Shown: positions 1 to 12,050, numbered from the stretch's first letter. The stretch is 64,000 nucleotides of DNA from Macrophomina tecta (GCA_024180945.1 JAKSGN010000016.1:558001-622000), one strand, 5' to 3'. Program-made: numbers and translations. Notes: generated from the sequence alone by a model not told the origin.

Positions 1-2954
1 GAATTATAAGATACCCCTACTCCCGGGAACGTAATTAGTATTTAAGCCCATCTACTCTTTATTAGAAACTAAGGCTAAAGTATTATAAAAATATATTAAT
101 AAGAACTTAGAATAAGAATATATATAACCCTTATAGTCGCCGGTAAAATATCCTATTCTATTTATTTCTAAGAAGAATGACAAGCTCTACCTCTATATTA
201 ACTACCGATAGCTAAATAATATTACGGTTAAAAACTAATACCTACTACCTCGTATTAATGAATTATAGAATAAGCTTCGCAACGCTAAGTTCTTTATAAA
301 GCTAGATCTCTAAGAAGACTACCACCTAGTCCATATTAAAAAAGGTAAAGAATAGAAGATAGTATTCTAAACGCGATTTAGATATTACGAGTATATAGTA
401 ATATCTTTTAGATTTACTAACGTATCGGCTATCTTCTAGAGCTTAGTTAATAATATCCTACGTCTGTATTTAGATGTATTTACCTTAGCTTACCTAGATA
501 ATATTCTAATATACTCGGAGACACTCGAAGAATATACTAAGTATATAAGAAAAGATCTAGAGGCCTTAGACGAATAAAACCTCTAAGTAGCCCTAGAAAA
601 AAGCGAGTAGTATATATAAAGAATAGAATACTTAGGGTTTATTATTACTCTAGAATATATTGGTATAGACGATAAAAAACTAGACGTAATTAGAGATTAG
701 CTAATACCGTAAATCGTTAAAGAAGTATAATTCTTTCTTAGATTTACTAACTTTTACTAGAAGTTTATTATAAACTATACTAAAATAATAACACCTCTAA
801 CCGATATTACTAAGAAAGAACATAGATTTATATAGAAAGAAAAATAATAACGAGCATTTAACTTACTAAAGCGGATATTTATAGAAGTACTAGTTCTAGG
901 GCTCTATAACCCGGACCTACTAATTATAATAGAAACTAACGCTTTAGACTATGCTATAGGAGCTGTACTTAGTTAGCTAAATAAAAAAAATAGACTATAC
1001 TCTATCGCCTACTACTTATAGAAAATAATACCTACTAAGAAGAACTATAATATCTATAATAAAGAACTTTTAGCTATAGTTATAGCTTTTAAAGAATAGA
1101 AATACTACCTCGAAGACGCTAAATACTAGGTTATAGTCTACTATGACTATAAGAACCTCTTATACTTTACTACTACTAAAGAGTTAAACCATTAATAGGT
1201 TTAGTAGACTAAAGAACTAGTATTCTATAATATAAAGATTACCTCTAGAAAGGGATTTAAGAATACTCGCGTAGATACACTAAGTAGATAAGCCGACTAT
1301 ATTAAGGGAAAGCTAGGTTCGTAACCTATAATACTTAATACGTAGAAAGACGAGTCTTTTATACCCGCTAGCCGTAGTTGCTAGATTATAGCTATTTATA
1401 GTTTAGGATAAATATAGCTTAAAAAAGAACTAAATAACTCGCTTACCCTAATTAGACTATTCGCCCTAGCGATATGCCTCGAAGGTAATAAATAGAAGTA
1501 AAAGATCCGAGAAGCCTATATAGATAATATAATAGCCTAAGAAATCAGAGAGCTTAAAGATAACCCCCGAGTAACTAGAAATATAGATAGTATAATTCTA
1601 TTTTTAGAATTAGTTTACGTTCTGGTTAAACTACGGGAAGAGCTCGTAAAGGATATATACGAAGCCCTAGTATATAGTTATTAAGAAATAGATAAGATAA
1701 TAGAGTGAATTACAAGAAACTACTACTTCCCGGGGCTTAAAAGAACGGTTTAACGGGTAGTCTCGTAATATAACTTTTATATTAGAAGTAAGGCCGCGAG
1801 GTACGTATTCTATGAACTACTTTAGCCGCTATTAGTACTAAAGCGCCCTTAGTAATTTATCTCACTAGACTTTATTATGGATCTACCTAAGTTAGAAGAA
1901 CTGCTTACTAAGATTAAGTATAACTTAATCCTAGTTATCATTAATAGAATAATAAAGTACGTAACTATACCTTAAGATGGTAAACGCGGAAGAACTCGCC
2001 TATATATTTCTTAGAATAATCCTCGGTAACTACGGGTTACTAAAAGAGCTCGTATTAGATAAAAATTAGCTATTTATATCTTAATTCTAGTAGACTCTTA
2101 CCCGCTAGCTTAGAGCTAAGTATAAGCTCTCGATTACAGCATACCCTTAAATAGACGAATAGATAGAATAGATGAATTAGATGCTAGAATAATACCTATA
2201 CTACTACCTTAACTACGCGTAAGATAACTAGGTTAAGCTACTACCGCTCGTATAGTTTACGTATAACAGCTCGAAAGTATTAGCTATATAAGAATTCCCG
2301 TTCTACGCTAACTACGGTTATAAGCCTATAGCTTATAAAGAGCTAATACTAAGCGAATTCCTAGCCTAAAAAGAAATTCTTAAAGTAGACTAGCTAAAGG
2401 TACTCTATAAATAATTATACCTAGACCTCGAATTCGTAGCCCTATAAATAGGTAAATACTATAATAGACGGCACTAGGAGGTACTAAAGCTAAAAAAAAG
2501 AAATAAAGTTTACTTCCTTAGAAAAAATATTAAGATAAAACAGCCGAATAATAAACTAGACTTTAAGAAAATCGAACTGTTTGAAATTAAAGAACGAATT
2601 AGAAAGATTAATTTCCGCCTTAGATTACCTAATACTATATAGATATACCCTATATTTTACGTCTTACTCCTTAAACTAGTACTAGAAAACGCTGCGCTAT
2701 TACGCTAAATAAAAGAAATGCTACTAGAAAATCTAAACGCCGATAAAAATATAGACTAAAATATAGAATAAGTCCTAGATAGCGGCTATATTAACGGCTA
2801 GTTCTAATACCTTCTTAAATAGAAGGGAGACTAGAATAATACCTAGAAACTACTAAAACTCTATAACTATTAAGAACTTATTAATAAGTTCTATCGTTGA
2901 AACCTAGATCGACCAAAGTCGCCGACTCGTTATACACGAAGAACCCGAAATTAA
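1..2954 (+). pseudogene. A1 pol remnant: RT, RNase H, integrase, chromodomain
   Basis: Translated in mostly one frame with many TAG/TAA codons. RT is recognisable by FISKKNDKLYLYINYR near 160-215 and by AYLDNILIYS near 487-517, where the second catalytic Asp of the usual YLDD box is now Asn. RNase H lies at about 905-1130 (IETNALDYAIGAVLS, KELLAIV). The integrase core has LDFIMDLPK near 1870. A chromodomain-like segment (VLDSGYINGxFxYLLKxKG) lies at about 2770-2830. The frame runs to a TAA at 2952-2954 after RYTRRTRN. Stops sit where Gln or Trp is expected, the RIP pattern. Not functional. Confidence 0.88.
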
Positions 2955-3624
2955 AATTAAAAAATAAAGATAACCGCGCCTAGTTAACTAGACTAGAACC
3001 CTCGGCAGACGTAGAACCCGAACTAATACTAGAAGACCTAATAAACTAGAATAACTCTATAGCGTTATTAGCTAAGATATTACTATATAAATACTTTAAC
3101 GATCGCTCCTCCTTAGTATTTTTAGAATTAGAGGCATCTCTAGTCTCTAACGCCTCTAACTTTCTAAGCACATCGATCGCGTCCGACTTATGCTATAATA
3201 TTAGGGTAGTATAATATTCGAGCAACTCTTACTATCTTTTAGTATAAAAAAGACTAGAGGCCATCTTTTAAAGCTAATCCTCGATAGTAGTATGTTCCGA
3301 GCGCGTCTTATCTAAGGCACGACGAAGACGCTTAACTAAAGAAAGAATTAGTAGACTTATAAAACTACTAAAGAAGAACTAATAATCGAAGTCCTTAAAA
3401 CCGCTAGTATTATAGCCCGTATACCCGGCACGACAATATTTACTATAATAAGAAAAACCTAAGGCTATCTAGTATACTACCTTAGACTCCTTAGTCTTTT
3501 ACTAGATATTTAGAAGCAAATACTATAAATAAGAAATAGATATCGTAATATCTAGTAAATTAATCTTTATACCTAGAGACTTACGCTTAGTCTTCTATAA
3601 ATTACGCTTTCGTTTCGAAGGCAT
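2881..3624 (-). pseudogene. Antisense gene of A1 (aORF), RIP-broken
   Basis: Reads opposite to pol. ATG at 3622-3624 (MPSKRKR), end at the TAA at 2881-2883 in GDRTY-type context (here NDRTY). An intron acceptor (CTACTAAT...CTTTAG) ends at 3336, and exon 2 then starts in phase 1 with KRLRRAL. The C-terminal half holds a charged helical stretch, then NSKNTKEERSLKYLY, aligning with the NPKN motif of the other copies. Internal stops are nearly all TAG/TAA at Gln/Trp-type positions. It overlaps the end of pol by 74 bp, tail to tail. I recognise no family; the basic N-terminus plus coiled coil suggests a nuclear or nucleic-acid-binding protein, by inference only. Confidence 0.6.
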
Positions 3625-3693
3625 AGTAGGAGGCATATAATAGAAAAAGAAAATAAGAAAATAAAAGAAGCCTAAGATATAAACGAACGAATA

Positions 3694-3729
3694 AATCTTC
3701 GGGCCGAAGATTCTTAAAAGAGGGGGTAG
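3694..3729 (+). promoter_or_regulatory. Palindrome plus polypurine tract of A1
   Basis: AATCTTCGGGCCGAAGATT (3694-3712) is a 9-bp stem around one central base. It is followed by the purine-rich run AAAAGAGGGGGTAG, which abuts the 3' LTR and is the expected plus-strand primer. The same pair occurs in A2, B, G2a and G2b. On the other strand the palindrome lies 70 bp upstream of the antisense ATG. It contains CGG-N-CCG half sites of the kind bound by fungal Zn2Cys6 regulators (inference). Confidence 0.7.
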
Positions 3730-4509
3730 TATTACGAACCCTAAAGAAATAAGGGCCTTATAACCCCACGAATAGAAAGCCCGTATAAAAAAAGACATCG
3801 TAGGGGCTAAGAACCCGTAAGAATAGTAGAGCTATAATGCCAGTATGCCCGCACGGGAAAAATGGCCTCGAGAAAAAATGGTGTATATAGGCCTAGATAA
3901 GATAGTAGCGAAAGCCCGTATAGAAACGATGCCTATATAGTATAGTAAGACTACGGAAATACTAACTAGATCGAACTCCCGTAGGGGAAAAATATTTCTA
4001 AGAAAAGAATTACGAATTCCGAAAACCGGTTTTAGGCTAAGAGAAATAGATGGGAGAAAGTCGAATAACTTATATAATCTAAGAGATAATAGTCTAGTAG
4101 TATAATACTTTTTTAACTAATATAGAAGTTAGATTCTAGGAAACGGGCTTTAGTATCTAAGTTATATAGAATCTATAGAGCCTACCTAGATTAACCTAAT
4201 CTAAGATTAATAATCTAATACCTTTAATTTAGCTACTTTAATCTAGCTATATTAATCTAGATTACTATAACTTTTCTATAGTATATAGATATACTTCTTA
4301 GATAGTACTTTAACCTTTATAGTTAACTTAAAGTTCTAATATAACACTATTAGAGGTAATAAACCTAACGCGCACCGCGTACTAATATATTACGTAATTA
4401 CTATTCTTATTCTAATCCTTTATCCTTCTCTTATTTTTTAAGATAAACCCTTTAGCTATCTAATCCTACTAGGTGATTCTAAAGCCTAGTAGAAGAGGCC
4501 GCCGTTATA
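3730..4509 (+). repeat. A1 3' LTR
   Basis: 780 bp. It starts TATTACGAACCC (TGTTACGAACCC before RIP) and ends CCGCCGTTATA (GTTACA before RIP). It is the reverse complement of the family A LTRs at 5388/11511, 18720, 42215, 50602 and 49140. Boundaries follow from the un-RIPed solo LTR, whose ends are fixed by its TSD. Confidence 0.9.
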
Positions 4510-4514
4510 ATATT

Positions 4515-5387
4515 CTAATATTAGTCTATAAAAAGCAGCCTAAGGTAGCTTATCTACGAGTATATAGCTATAAAGCCTACTTACTACTTAAGACGATTTC
4601 ACGCTTATATAAGCTAAATAAGTGAGTCTTAGTTAGATATTTAGTTAGATACGATTTAACTAATATCTACCGTATTTAGTATCTACTAAAGGATTATATT
4701 ATATAATTAAGAGATATTATATTTAACGAATCTAGTAAGTTCTTACTAGAGGACTTAGACGAGCTACTAGTAGCTTAGTAATAAGATAATAAGCTAGAAT
4801 CGGTTATACCGCATATTATACTTAATGAGGAGGATATTATCTACTCGAATAAGAAACTAAAAACGTCTACTAATAATATAAGCCGGGAATCTATACCGAA
4901 TTAAGTAAAAAGTCCCTAAAAGGAATTAATACCTATATAGGCCGATTATCTACTAAGCCTATTATTATTAGCAAGTAGTATTCGAGTCTAAGTACTAAAT
5001 TCGCCTTAGTTATTCTCTTAAGAATTAGAGGGTAAAGAATAGTAGTAAACTCAGAGGCTTAGACTCTTTTTACTAGTTTAGTATAAAACTAAGCCTAATC
5101 TAGGCACTGCTATTAGCAACCGTATACCTAGAGGCCGTAATATATTAGCTAATATTAACACGAGCCTAATTATTTAAAGATTAAAAACACGCCGCTAGCG
5201 CCATAATACGTATATTACGCTAATATAAAATAATATATTTAGTTATTAGGGGCTATACTCGTTCTTTATAACTATTCTAAACGAGCTACGAACACGTACT
5301 ATAAAGTATTACTAAACCGAGCTTCTATAAATCTATAAAGATTAACTATTCCCTAAGCTATAGTTTTACTATAAAATCTTTAAATAC
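4515..5387 (+). pseudogene. C1 pol fragment: integrase C-terminal region to RT start
   Basis: The frame near 4640-4780 reads YLVRYDLTNIYRI and LRDIIFNE, matching the copia post-integrase segment ('VGYDSTNIYRIW...RDVIFDE'). Near 5130-5390 it reads RRNILANINTSLII and later a long-side RT lead-in, ending at the A2 insertion. Stops are mostly TAG/TAA. The segment between is low-complexity linker with no clear domain. Confidence 0.7.
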
Positions 5388-5665
5388 TATAACGGCGGCC
5401 TCTTCTACTAGACTTTAGAATCGCCTATTAGGGTTAGATAGCTAAGGGGTTTATCTTAAGAGATAAGAAGAGGGTAAAGAATTAGAATAATAGTAGTAAT
5501 TACGTAATATATCGGTACGCGGTACGCGTTAGGCTTGTTACCTCTAATAGTATTATATTAGAACCTTAAGTTGACTACGAAGGTTAAGGTACTATTTAAA
5601 GAGTATATCTATATATTATATAAGAGTTGTGTTAATCTATAAATAGTAGAGGATAGTTAAAATCC
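5388..5665 (-). repeat. A2 3' LTR, outer part (cut by Ci)
   Basis: First 278 bp of the left LTR as read on the plus strand (TATAACGGCGGCC, TGTAACGG before RIP), up to the Ci target duplication AATCC (5661-5665). The rest of this LTR resumes at 11511. Confidence 0.9.
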
Positions 5666-5917
5666 TATTGGAACAAGTAGTGTGACGGCTTGATTAATAA
5701 TAAAAGAATTAATTAGAATAAGTGGCATATCTAGTAGAGGGAGGCCGTACGGGCTTCCCTTATACCTATTCTATCTACTAGGGTAAAACGGGTATATAAC
5801 TTGCTTACCTACTAAGACAAGTGCGCAACAAGTATAAGACATAACTAAATCTAAAATACTACTAAATCAATATTCTAACAACTTGGCAAAAGCCATATAC
5901 ACGTAATTAATCTAATA
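5666..5917 (-). repeat. Ci 3' LTR
   Basis: 252 bp, TATTGGAACAAG...ATCTAATA (TGTTGG...CA before RIP). Compared with the right copy it carries more CA/TG to TA changes. The end at 5917 is set by the adjacent polypurine tract and by comparison with the other LTR. Confidence 0.9.
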
Positions 5918-6056
5918 TACCCCCTTTACGTACTGCCTATTTAGGGAGTAGGTGATAAAAAGAAATAAGGGTAAAACAGATAACTAGGTAAGTATTAAAC
6001 TCGTAGACTCGCTTAAAGTAGGCGGTTGATTTCTAAAATAAAGGAATAATAAAATA

Positions 6057-6108
6057 CGTTTTCTATACTATAGGCTAGTAGTACTACTGGCATGCAGTAT
6101 AGAAAACG
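6057..6108. repeat. Hairpin in the Ci 3' region
   Basis: Perfect 13-bp inverted repeat CGTTTTCTATACT (6057-6069) and AGTATAGAAAACG (6096-6108). The loop contains GCTAGTAGTACTACTGGC, which would be a perfect 18-bp palindrome if its third base were C, the expected pre-RIP state. It lies about 140 bp from the Ci 3' LTR, after RNase H. It could be a tiny inserted foldback element or an RNA structure of the copia 3' end. Confidence 0.6.
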
Positions 6109-6399
6109 CATAAGTAGCGTTCGGATAATAACTATAAATACTAGAAAGATTAGTAAAGACTTATGCCTAATTAGGTATGAGTTCTCTGTTAGCTTAAATA
6201 AGCTATAAGGGTTGCGCCTTATTTTGCGAAATAATATAAATAAATGGCCGCTAATTATAGAGTAGAGAAAGTCTAATGGCCGTAACGAAATAAGCGTGCT
6301 TCTAGCGAGGTAGGGCTTTAGTAAGACCGTCTGCTAATATTACTACTATAGGCGTCTACTGAAGGTAAACGTTGCCTACTTGGGCTTTCTAGCGCAGCC

Positions 6400-9300
6400 A
6401 ATGGTAGTGTATATCTATATGACGTAGCTTGGTGTTAAGCTTCCCAATGCTTTCCTGTATAAGCCGAAGCGTTTACGTATTATCGTACTATATTTTGATT
6501 TGGTGGCCTGGATCGAATTGCACTCCTCTAAAAAGGCGTTTTTATTAAAAGCATTGCTTAGCGGCTTCTAATAAGGCAAGAAGCTTGGCTTTAGTAGTTA
6601 AAGTTATAATTGTAGGCTACTTAATAGCCTTCCAATCAATAGCTACTTTGAATATAGTAATAATCGAGCCTTAGTGGCTTCGGCGCGTGTCCGGATTATT
6701 AGTAAATGCTGTATCGCTGCTGATAGTAAAGATGTTATTTTCGTCCTTATAGTTACCCTAAAAGAATAAGGCGAGCTTCTTAGTTCTTACTAAGTAGCTA
6801 AGGAGCCTCTAAGAAAGTTCTAGGTAGCGAGAAGACGGATTAGTAAGGTAAGATAATAGTGCGGAATAGGCGTACGTAATATCTACCCTAGTACTAGTAG
6901 CTGCGAATTGTGCTAAACTAATTCTACTTTAATAAAGGTAAATGTCTTACGCGCTTGCGTGCGTACCTTGGTTCGCTTAAAGCACTTTATCTGAAGGAAG
7001 TGGTGTTAAAGAAAAGTAATTTTTACTAATACCGTAGCGAGTAATAAGGCTAGAGATATATAATTCCTAGGAGAGCTATAAGAGCCTTTGCTCTCGGTCC
7101 CTTACAATACGTAAGGCTAGGAACTATTGTGCTTCTCCTAGAATTCTTATCTCGTAGCGTTTAAGTAGGTCTTCTTAGAAAGCGTCTGTAAAAGGTTTAT
7201 CTCGCTTGTGGTATACTATAATAACGTCATCTATAAAGAAGAAGACGAATAGGTGATTGTTTGAGTATAGGCAAGGGGCATTAGGTACCTAAGTTAAACT
7301 AAGCTCTTCTAAGGATTTGTAGAAGTGCTGTTGCTAGAGAGCTGGTGACTTCTTAAGGCTATAAAGCGCTCGAAGTAAACGAAGGATTTGGCCTTATTTA
7401 AGCTTTAGTCCTTCTGGAGGTCGACAGTATATCTTTTCCTTAAGTAGAACGTAAGGGAATGCGTTTATAACGTCGTACTGGCGCATTTCTAAGTTAAAAG
7501 CGCAGATAATAGCAATTAGGGCTCGGAAAATCTAAAAGGCAAGGATAGCTGCATAAGTGTCCTACTGAGTAGCCTAAAGGTCTTCTCTTATATAGATGCG
7601 TGCCTTAACTTTAGTAAGCTAGCCGTGTTTATTAAGCTTATACTTAAATACCTAAGTAAGTAGTATTACGTCCTTGTTAAGGCTTTTTACTTTACTAAGT
7701 GCTGCTGTCTTCTATACTTTCTTACCCTAAAGTTCCTGGAGTTCTGTTTGGATTGCCTCTAGTAGGTGGGTTTTTATTGGGTGGTTGAAGATGTTCTTAT
7801 AGAAACGAGGTTTAGGTGGCAGTTAATCTCGGTGAATATATAATAGGTCTATAGGCGATGCTTGCGCTTTTGCTGCAGCAGATTTCTAGAAAGATACGAG
7901 AAAAGACGTAAATAGTATTTGGTGACTAAATATATTATTATAAATTGACGCAATATACGTATCTTTACGTGAGTTGCGAGTCCTTGATCCGTGGATAATT
8001 AGGTTTGGATTAATATCCGCTATAATATTACGTTCTCTTGGGGTATAGTTTCCTCTAGTAGCGCCTGGATTAGGTGGATTCTCGTATTAGACTAGTATAA
8101 GCTGGCTAAGTCCTCGTAATTATTAATTTTGTTGATCTTTACCCCCTAAGCCTTGAGAGGCTTGTTATTGGGCTAGAGTAGATCGATCTAGTAATACGTG
8201 ATCTAAAGGCTCTAGTATTTATTTACTATGAATTGAGCCTGCTTATAGGCTGCCTTTTGTATGCTATTCGCGTGCTAGGCCTTTACTGGTTGATTCTAAG
8301 GGGCTTGGTAGATAATCTAGTTATACTCCTTGTGCTTGGGCGCCTAGGTGGCTATCTTGAGTCTCTGGAGTTTCTTGAGTTGAATGAATTGGAGCCGGTG
8401 ATAGCTTATTACTAAGGTTAAAGAAGACCTTAGATTTCTAATCTAAGGGGATAATCTCCTCCTTATAAAGCGTAATACGAGGAATTACTACCTCTTGCTC
8501 TTGATTTTGCTCCTACTATTATAGAGCGAGTATCTTCTCTAGATCCTCTAGAGAGAACTTGCTAAATTTATTAAAGATAACGTCTCTTGAGCGTATTACT
8601 CGGTCTTTTAGAGAATGCTAGATTCTATAGATGTTAGTAAAGTTATATCCAACTAAGTATCTAATAAGGACACGCTTACCTAGCTTATTACTACGTAGAA
8701 TATTCTTAAGTAGTGAGTAGGCTTTATAGCTATAAACTCGAAGGTGCGCTACTTTTGGCTTCTTTCTATGGACACGCTTAAATAGTGTTTTCTAATAGTA
8801 GCGCTTTATTAGGGTCCTATTGTGGATGTAGACTGCCGCCTTAATGATTTTAGGCTATAGGTACTTAGGCAGGTTAGTACTAACCCGTAAGGATCTTACT
8901 TTAATAATGATTAAGTGCCCTAAACGCTCTGATACACCGTTCTACTAAGGTGTATACAGAGCTAATACCTTATGGGTGATTCCGTGTTGCTTAAGCTACT
9001 ACTTAAACGCTCGTATAAGCGACACTTTTCTATCTAATCTAAGAAAGGCTACTGATTTGCTAAATCTTGTCTTAATTATTTGGATAATATTGAGAAGGTG
9101 CTGGGTACACTCATCCTTAGTTACGTGAGTGACCGCAAAAGTGAATTTGGTGGAAGCGCATTTAAGATGCGTAATTTATTAGTGGCCGTTATTGGCTCGT
9201 GTTATGTGTGTTAAGTTAAATAAGACTCGAAAGAATACTTCTTCTAATGATTTCTCTGGTTGTATAGATCGAGAGATCTGCTGTTGTGCCTTAGTGCGTG

Positions 9301-9870
9301 CGTATATATTATAGTGATTAGGTAGCTATTGATTGGTAATTATAGCTTCTTGTACTGCTTATAGTAAGGCTTGAATAGCTCTTTGGCCTGCATGTGCAAA
9401 GATTTTATACTATTGTGTAGCTAGCAACGAGCGATTGGTAACGTTTAATACTATAGCTAGTGGATTATCTGCTTCCTTATATTCTATGAAGAAGTGGTTT
9501 TAAGCGAAGGTTAGGTAGGCCATAATAAAGTCCTCTAAGTAGAGGTATATGCGTTTTGTGTCTAACTCGATTTCCTTTTCTCTTGCCTTAGCAATAGAGA
9601 CGAGGTTTGCTATAAACGAGGGTACGTAGGCCACGTCTATAAGCTTAATAGTGCGTGGGCCCTTGTGGTTGGTGGTGTACACCAGTGCCTTACTAAATAA
9701 CTCGATCTTAACCGTGGAGTTTTTTGATATAACGTAGTCATCTGGCCCTGCGTCCCTTGTTTTAGTGTAGCGACTCTTCATGTACTGATTGCAGATATGG
9801 TGTGTTGTGCTAGTGTCGGCGATCCATGAGAGATTAAGAGTTGTAGGCCTTGAAATGCGTTGTGCACTAA
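6400..9870 (-). pseudogene. Ci pol: protease, integrase, RT, RNase H (copia)
   Basis: From the right: protease with WIADTSTTHHIC (about 9800-9840; the usual DTGAS-type site is DTSTT here), then VAYVPSFIANLVSIAK (about 9590-9640), the conserved region before integrase. An open stretch of 93 codons covers 9500-9781. Integrase follows to about 8200. RT has FVFFFIDDVIIVY near 7200-7240, with the two Asp of the YVDD box kept. RNase H near 6600-6720 reads FTNNPDTRRSH and VAIDWKAIK. Stops are TAG/TAA at RIP-type positions. Confidence 0.85.
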
Positions 9871-9879
9871 ATGATAAGG

Positions 9880-10900
9880 CAACTACTGCTGGAAAGGATA
9901 ATGTTTTCTTTTCTTCTTTGCCTGGTTTTGGCTCTTGTTTCTTTTGAGGAGCGTTATCCTGCTTTTTCTGGCTTTGGCCGTGATTTTGGCCATTTTTAAA
10001 CCGTTTAATGGAGCGTTTAACTCTTTTCTTAATCTGTGGATCCTCGAGTGCCTTGTTGACTTTGTCTTGAATCTCCTGGTTTGGTGTCCAATCTGCTGGT
10101 CTGGCCTCTGGATTGTAGTATCCACATTTATCGTAGAAGTGATTCTCGCTATATAAGCAGGCGGGTAGCTTTCTTCCCTGCTTCTTATTTCTTAGTGAAG
10201 CGGTGAAGGCTGCTTTAGTAGCCTTTGGATTCTTAGCCGCATTTTGGCGTGAGTAGTTTCGGTAGTCGATAATTATTTTATGAAGCGACCTGTTAAGCTC
10301 GTTGTACTGAAGCTTGATTTTGTGGGCTGAGGCCCAGTGGGCATCAAGAGGGGTAAGCGCCTTAAGAAAGGCGACCTTTCCTCGATTACCTATAACCTCT
10401 GGAAGTTCGAGCTTCTCTGCCTTAAACAGAGTCTCTTCCTATTGTGAGAGCTATTTATTAATGTTCTGACTGCTTGGAGGCTTCTCAAGCTGGCGAAGCT
10501 TATTAATAATAAGCTCTTCTTGAGTTTTCCTTGTTGGCTGGAGCCGCGCCTTAAGCGCTGTAAGCTGAGAATAGGGGTGCGAATCGCCCCTAAGCTTCTT
10601 TAGGATTGGAAGTAGTGATGGGCTTACTGAGTCCTTAATGATCGTTGATAGATCGTTGATTTCCTTTTTTAGCTTCTCCTGTTTAGCTAGGTCTCTTTTA
10701 CGAGCCCTGATCTGTATTTGTAGCGCTCCCAGGCTCTTTGTTGGTTTGGATCAGAGACTGGTGGCTCTGGAATCTCAGCTGGCTCGCTTGGTTGAGAAGG
10801 CTTCGATGGCTTCGATGGGTCGATATAGTCGAATATCTCGTATTTCTTAGCTCGTGATTGGATGATGAAGTACTATTTATCCTAATTATCAGCTGTCTTC
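9880..10900 (-). pseudogene. Ci gag with zinc knuckle (copia)
   Basis: Nearly RIP-free. The frame has a Pro-rich segment (DYIDPSKPSKPSQPSEPAEI, about 10765-10830). After an apparent 1-bp deletion near 10715 it continues as IQIRARKRDLAKQEKLKKEI. A gag core follows, then CLYSENHFYDKCGYYNP (about 10090-10150), the knuckle of fungal copia gag with Ser in place of the second Cys. A Lys/Gln-rich linker leads into protease. TAG codons are few. I could not fix the start codon; the frame is open from about 10890. Confidence 0.75.
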
Positions 10901-11252
10901 AAGACAACGATAGGTTTAGAAGACGTTATGGCGTAGTATTACGTTGCGTCGTGTTGTGTGCCAAAGGAGGCACAGGTAAGTTGCCAAAGTAGGTAGTAGG
11001 TGTAAGGCTAATAAATAAGCCGTTTACTTAAAAGTATTACTCTGAGGTGGTGGGAAAGTGCTGCGCTTCAGGTAATAAAAAAAAGGCGTGTTGTAGGAGG
11101 CAACTGAAGTCCTCCGTTATAGGACACGTATGGCAAAAGAATGCTAAGAATAAACGTCCGGATGCCACGGAACGCTCGGAATAGCACAATAAGGTGCTGG
11201 GGAGGATGGCTTGGAATGCGAAAGGCACCAAAGACGCACCCGGGCTTATAAC

Positions 11253-11505
11253 TGTTGGAATAAGTGGTGTGACGGCTTGATCAATGATAAAAGAATTAAT
11301 TGGAATGAGTGGCATATCTAGTAGAGGGAGGCCGTACGGGCTTCCCTTATACCTATTCTATCTACTAGGGTAAAACGGGTATGTAACTTGCTTACCTACT
11401 AAGATAAGTGCGCAACGAGTATAAGACATAACTGAATCCAAAACACTACTGAATTAAATATTCTAACAACTTGGCAAAAGCCACATACACGTGATTGATC
11501 TAATA
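11253..11505 (-). repeat. Ci 5' LTR
   Basis: 253 bp, TGTTGGAATAAG...ATCTAATA, followed by TSD AATCC. Much less RIPed than its partner at 5666. Relative to the C1 LTR it has an extra segment of about 36 bp (ACTTGGCAAAAGCC...) after the TTCTAACA that ends the LTR in C1. Confidence 0.9.
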
Positions 11506-12014
11506 AATCCTTTATTATTTATACGTAGTAGAGGATAATCACGATTCTTTATTATTTAGTAGGCCCGGTAGATCTTATATAACTTAGGCGCTAAGGCTTG
11601 TTTCCTAGAATCTAACTTTTGCATCGGTTAAGGAAGTATTATACCGCTAGACTATTGTTTCTTAGATCGTATAAGTTATTTAACTTTCTCTCGTCCGTTT
11701 CTTTTAGCCCGAAGCCGGTTTCCGGGATTTGTAATTCTTTTCTTAGGGATATTCTTTTCCTGCGGGAGTTCGACCTAGTTAATATTCCCGTGGTCTTACT
11801 ATACCGTATAGGTGTCGTTCCCGTACGGGCTTTCGCTACTATCTTACCTAGGCCCGTACGCGCCGTCCTTTCTCGAGGCTATCTTTTCTATACGGGCGCG
11901 CCGGCGTTGCGGCTCTATTATTCTTACAGATTCTTAGCTCCTACGGTACCTTTTCCCGTGCGGGCTTTCTATCTGTGGGGTTATAAAGCCCTTATTCCTC
12001 TAGGGTTTATAATA
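11506..12014 (-). repeat. A2 3' LTR, inner part
   Basis: Starts with the second AATCC copy (11506-11510) and continues the left A2 LTR to TTTATAATA at 12014. It carries the GC-rich, CCCGTACGGG-containing half of the LTR. An open frame of 165 codons crosses it but is only LTR sequence, repeated in every family A LTR. Confidence 0.9.
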
Positions 12015-12050
12015 CTATCCCCCCTCTTAAGAATCTTCGGCCCGAAGATT
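12015..12050 (-). promoter_or_regulatory. A2 polypurine tract and palindrome
   Basis: CTATCCCCCCTCTTAAG (polypurine tract on the minus strand) directly follows the LTR. The palindrome AATCTTCGGCCCGAAGATT is at 12032-12050, 66 bp upstream of the antisense ATG at 12116. A pyrimidine-rich stretch lies between, as is common before fungal start codons. Confidence 0.7.

Larger units (their letters stand above)
1..4509 (+). mobile_element. Chromovirus copy A1 (Ty3/gypsy, family A), 5' part outside window
   Basis: RIP-mutated Ty3 retrotransposon reading left to right. The window opens inside pol, just before reverse transcriptase. RT, RNase H, integrase, chromodomain, an antisense gene, a palindrome, the polypurine tract and the 3' LTR follow in order. 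The 3' LTR ends at 4509 and is followed by ATATT (4510-4514), the presumed right TSD; the left TSD is outside. The flank after 4514 is copia integrase sequence, so A1 most likely inserted into C1. Family assignment rests on its LTR matching those of A2 and B and the solo LTR at 49140. Confidence 0.9.
5666..11505 (-). mobile_element. Ty1/copia element Ci, full length, inside an A2 LTR
   Basis: 5840 bp with TSD AATCC (5661-5665, 11506-11510). LTRs are 252 and 253 bp. Domain order from the right: gag, zinc knuckle, protease, integrase, RT, RNase H, polypurine tract (AAAGGGGGTA on the minus strand, next to 5917). This is copia order, with integrase before RT. RIP is uneven: gag and the right LTR are nearly clean, while the pol half (about 6000-9400) has many TA-type changes. 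It is younger than A2, which it splits. Confidence 0.93.

Noticed and set aside
3595..3798. 67-codon minus frame over the A1 LTR start
   Set aside because: It crosses the LTR, polypurine tract and palindrome. Only the last Met (MPSKRKR) fits the conserved antisense start.
1..4509. Use of an alternative genetic code to explain in-frame TAG
   Set aside because: TGA, lost catalytic Asp and CA/TG depletion occur with the TAG, and un-RIPed elements use normal stops. RIP explains all of it.
9935..10850. Plus-strand frames in copia Ci gag
   Set aside because: Shadows of the minus-strand gag, whose zinc knuckle fixes the strand.
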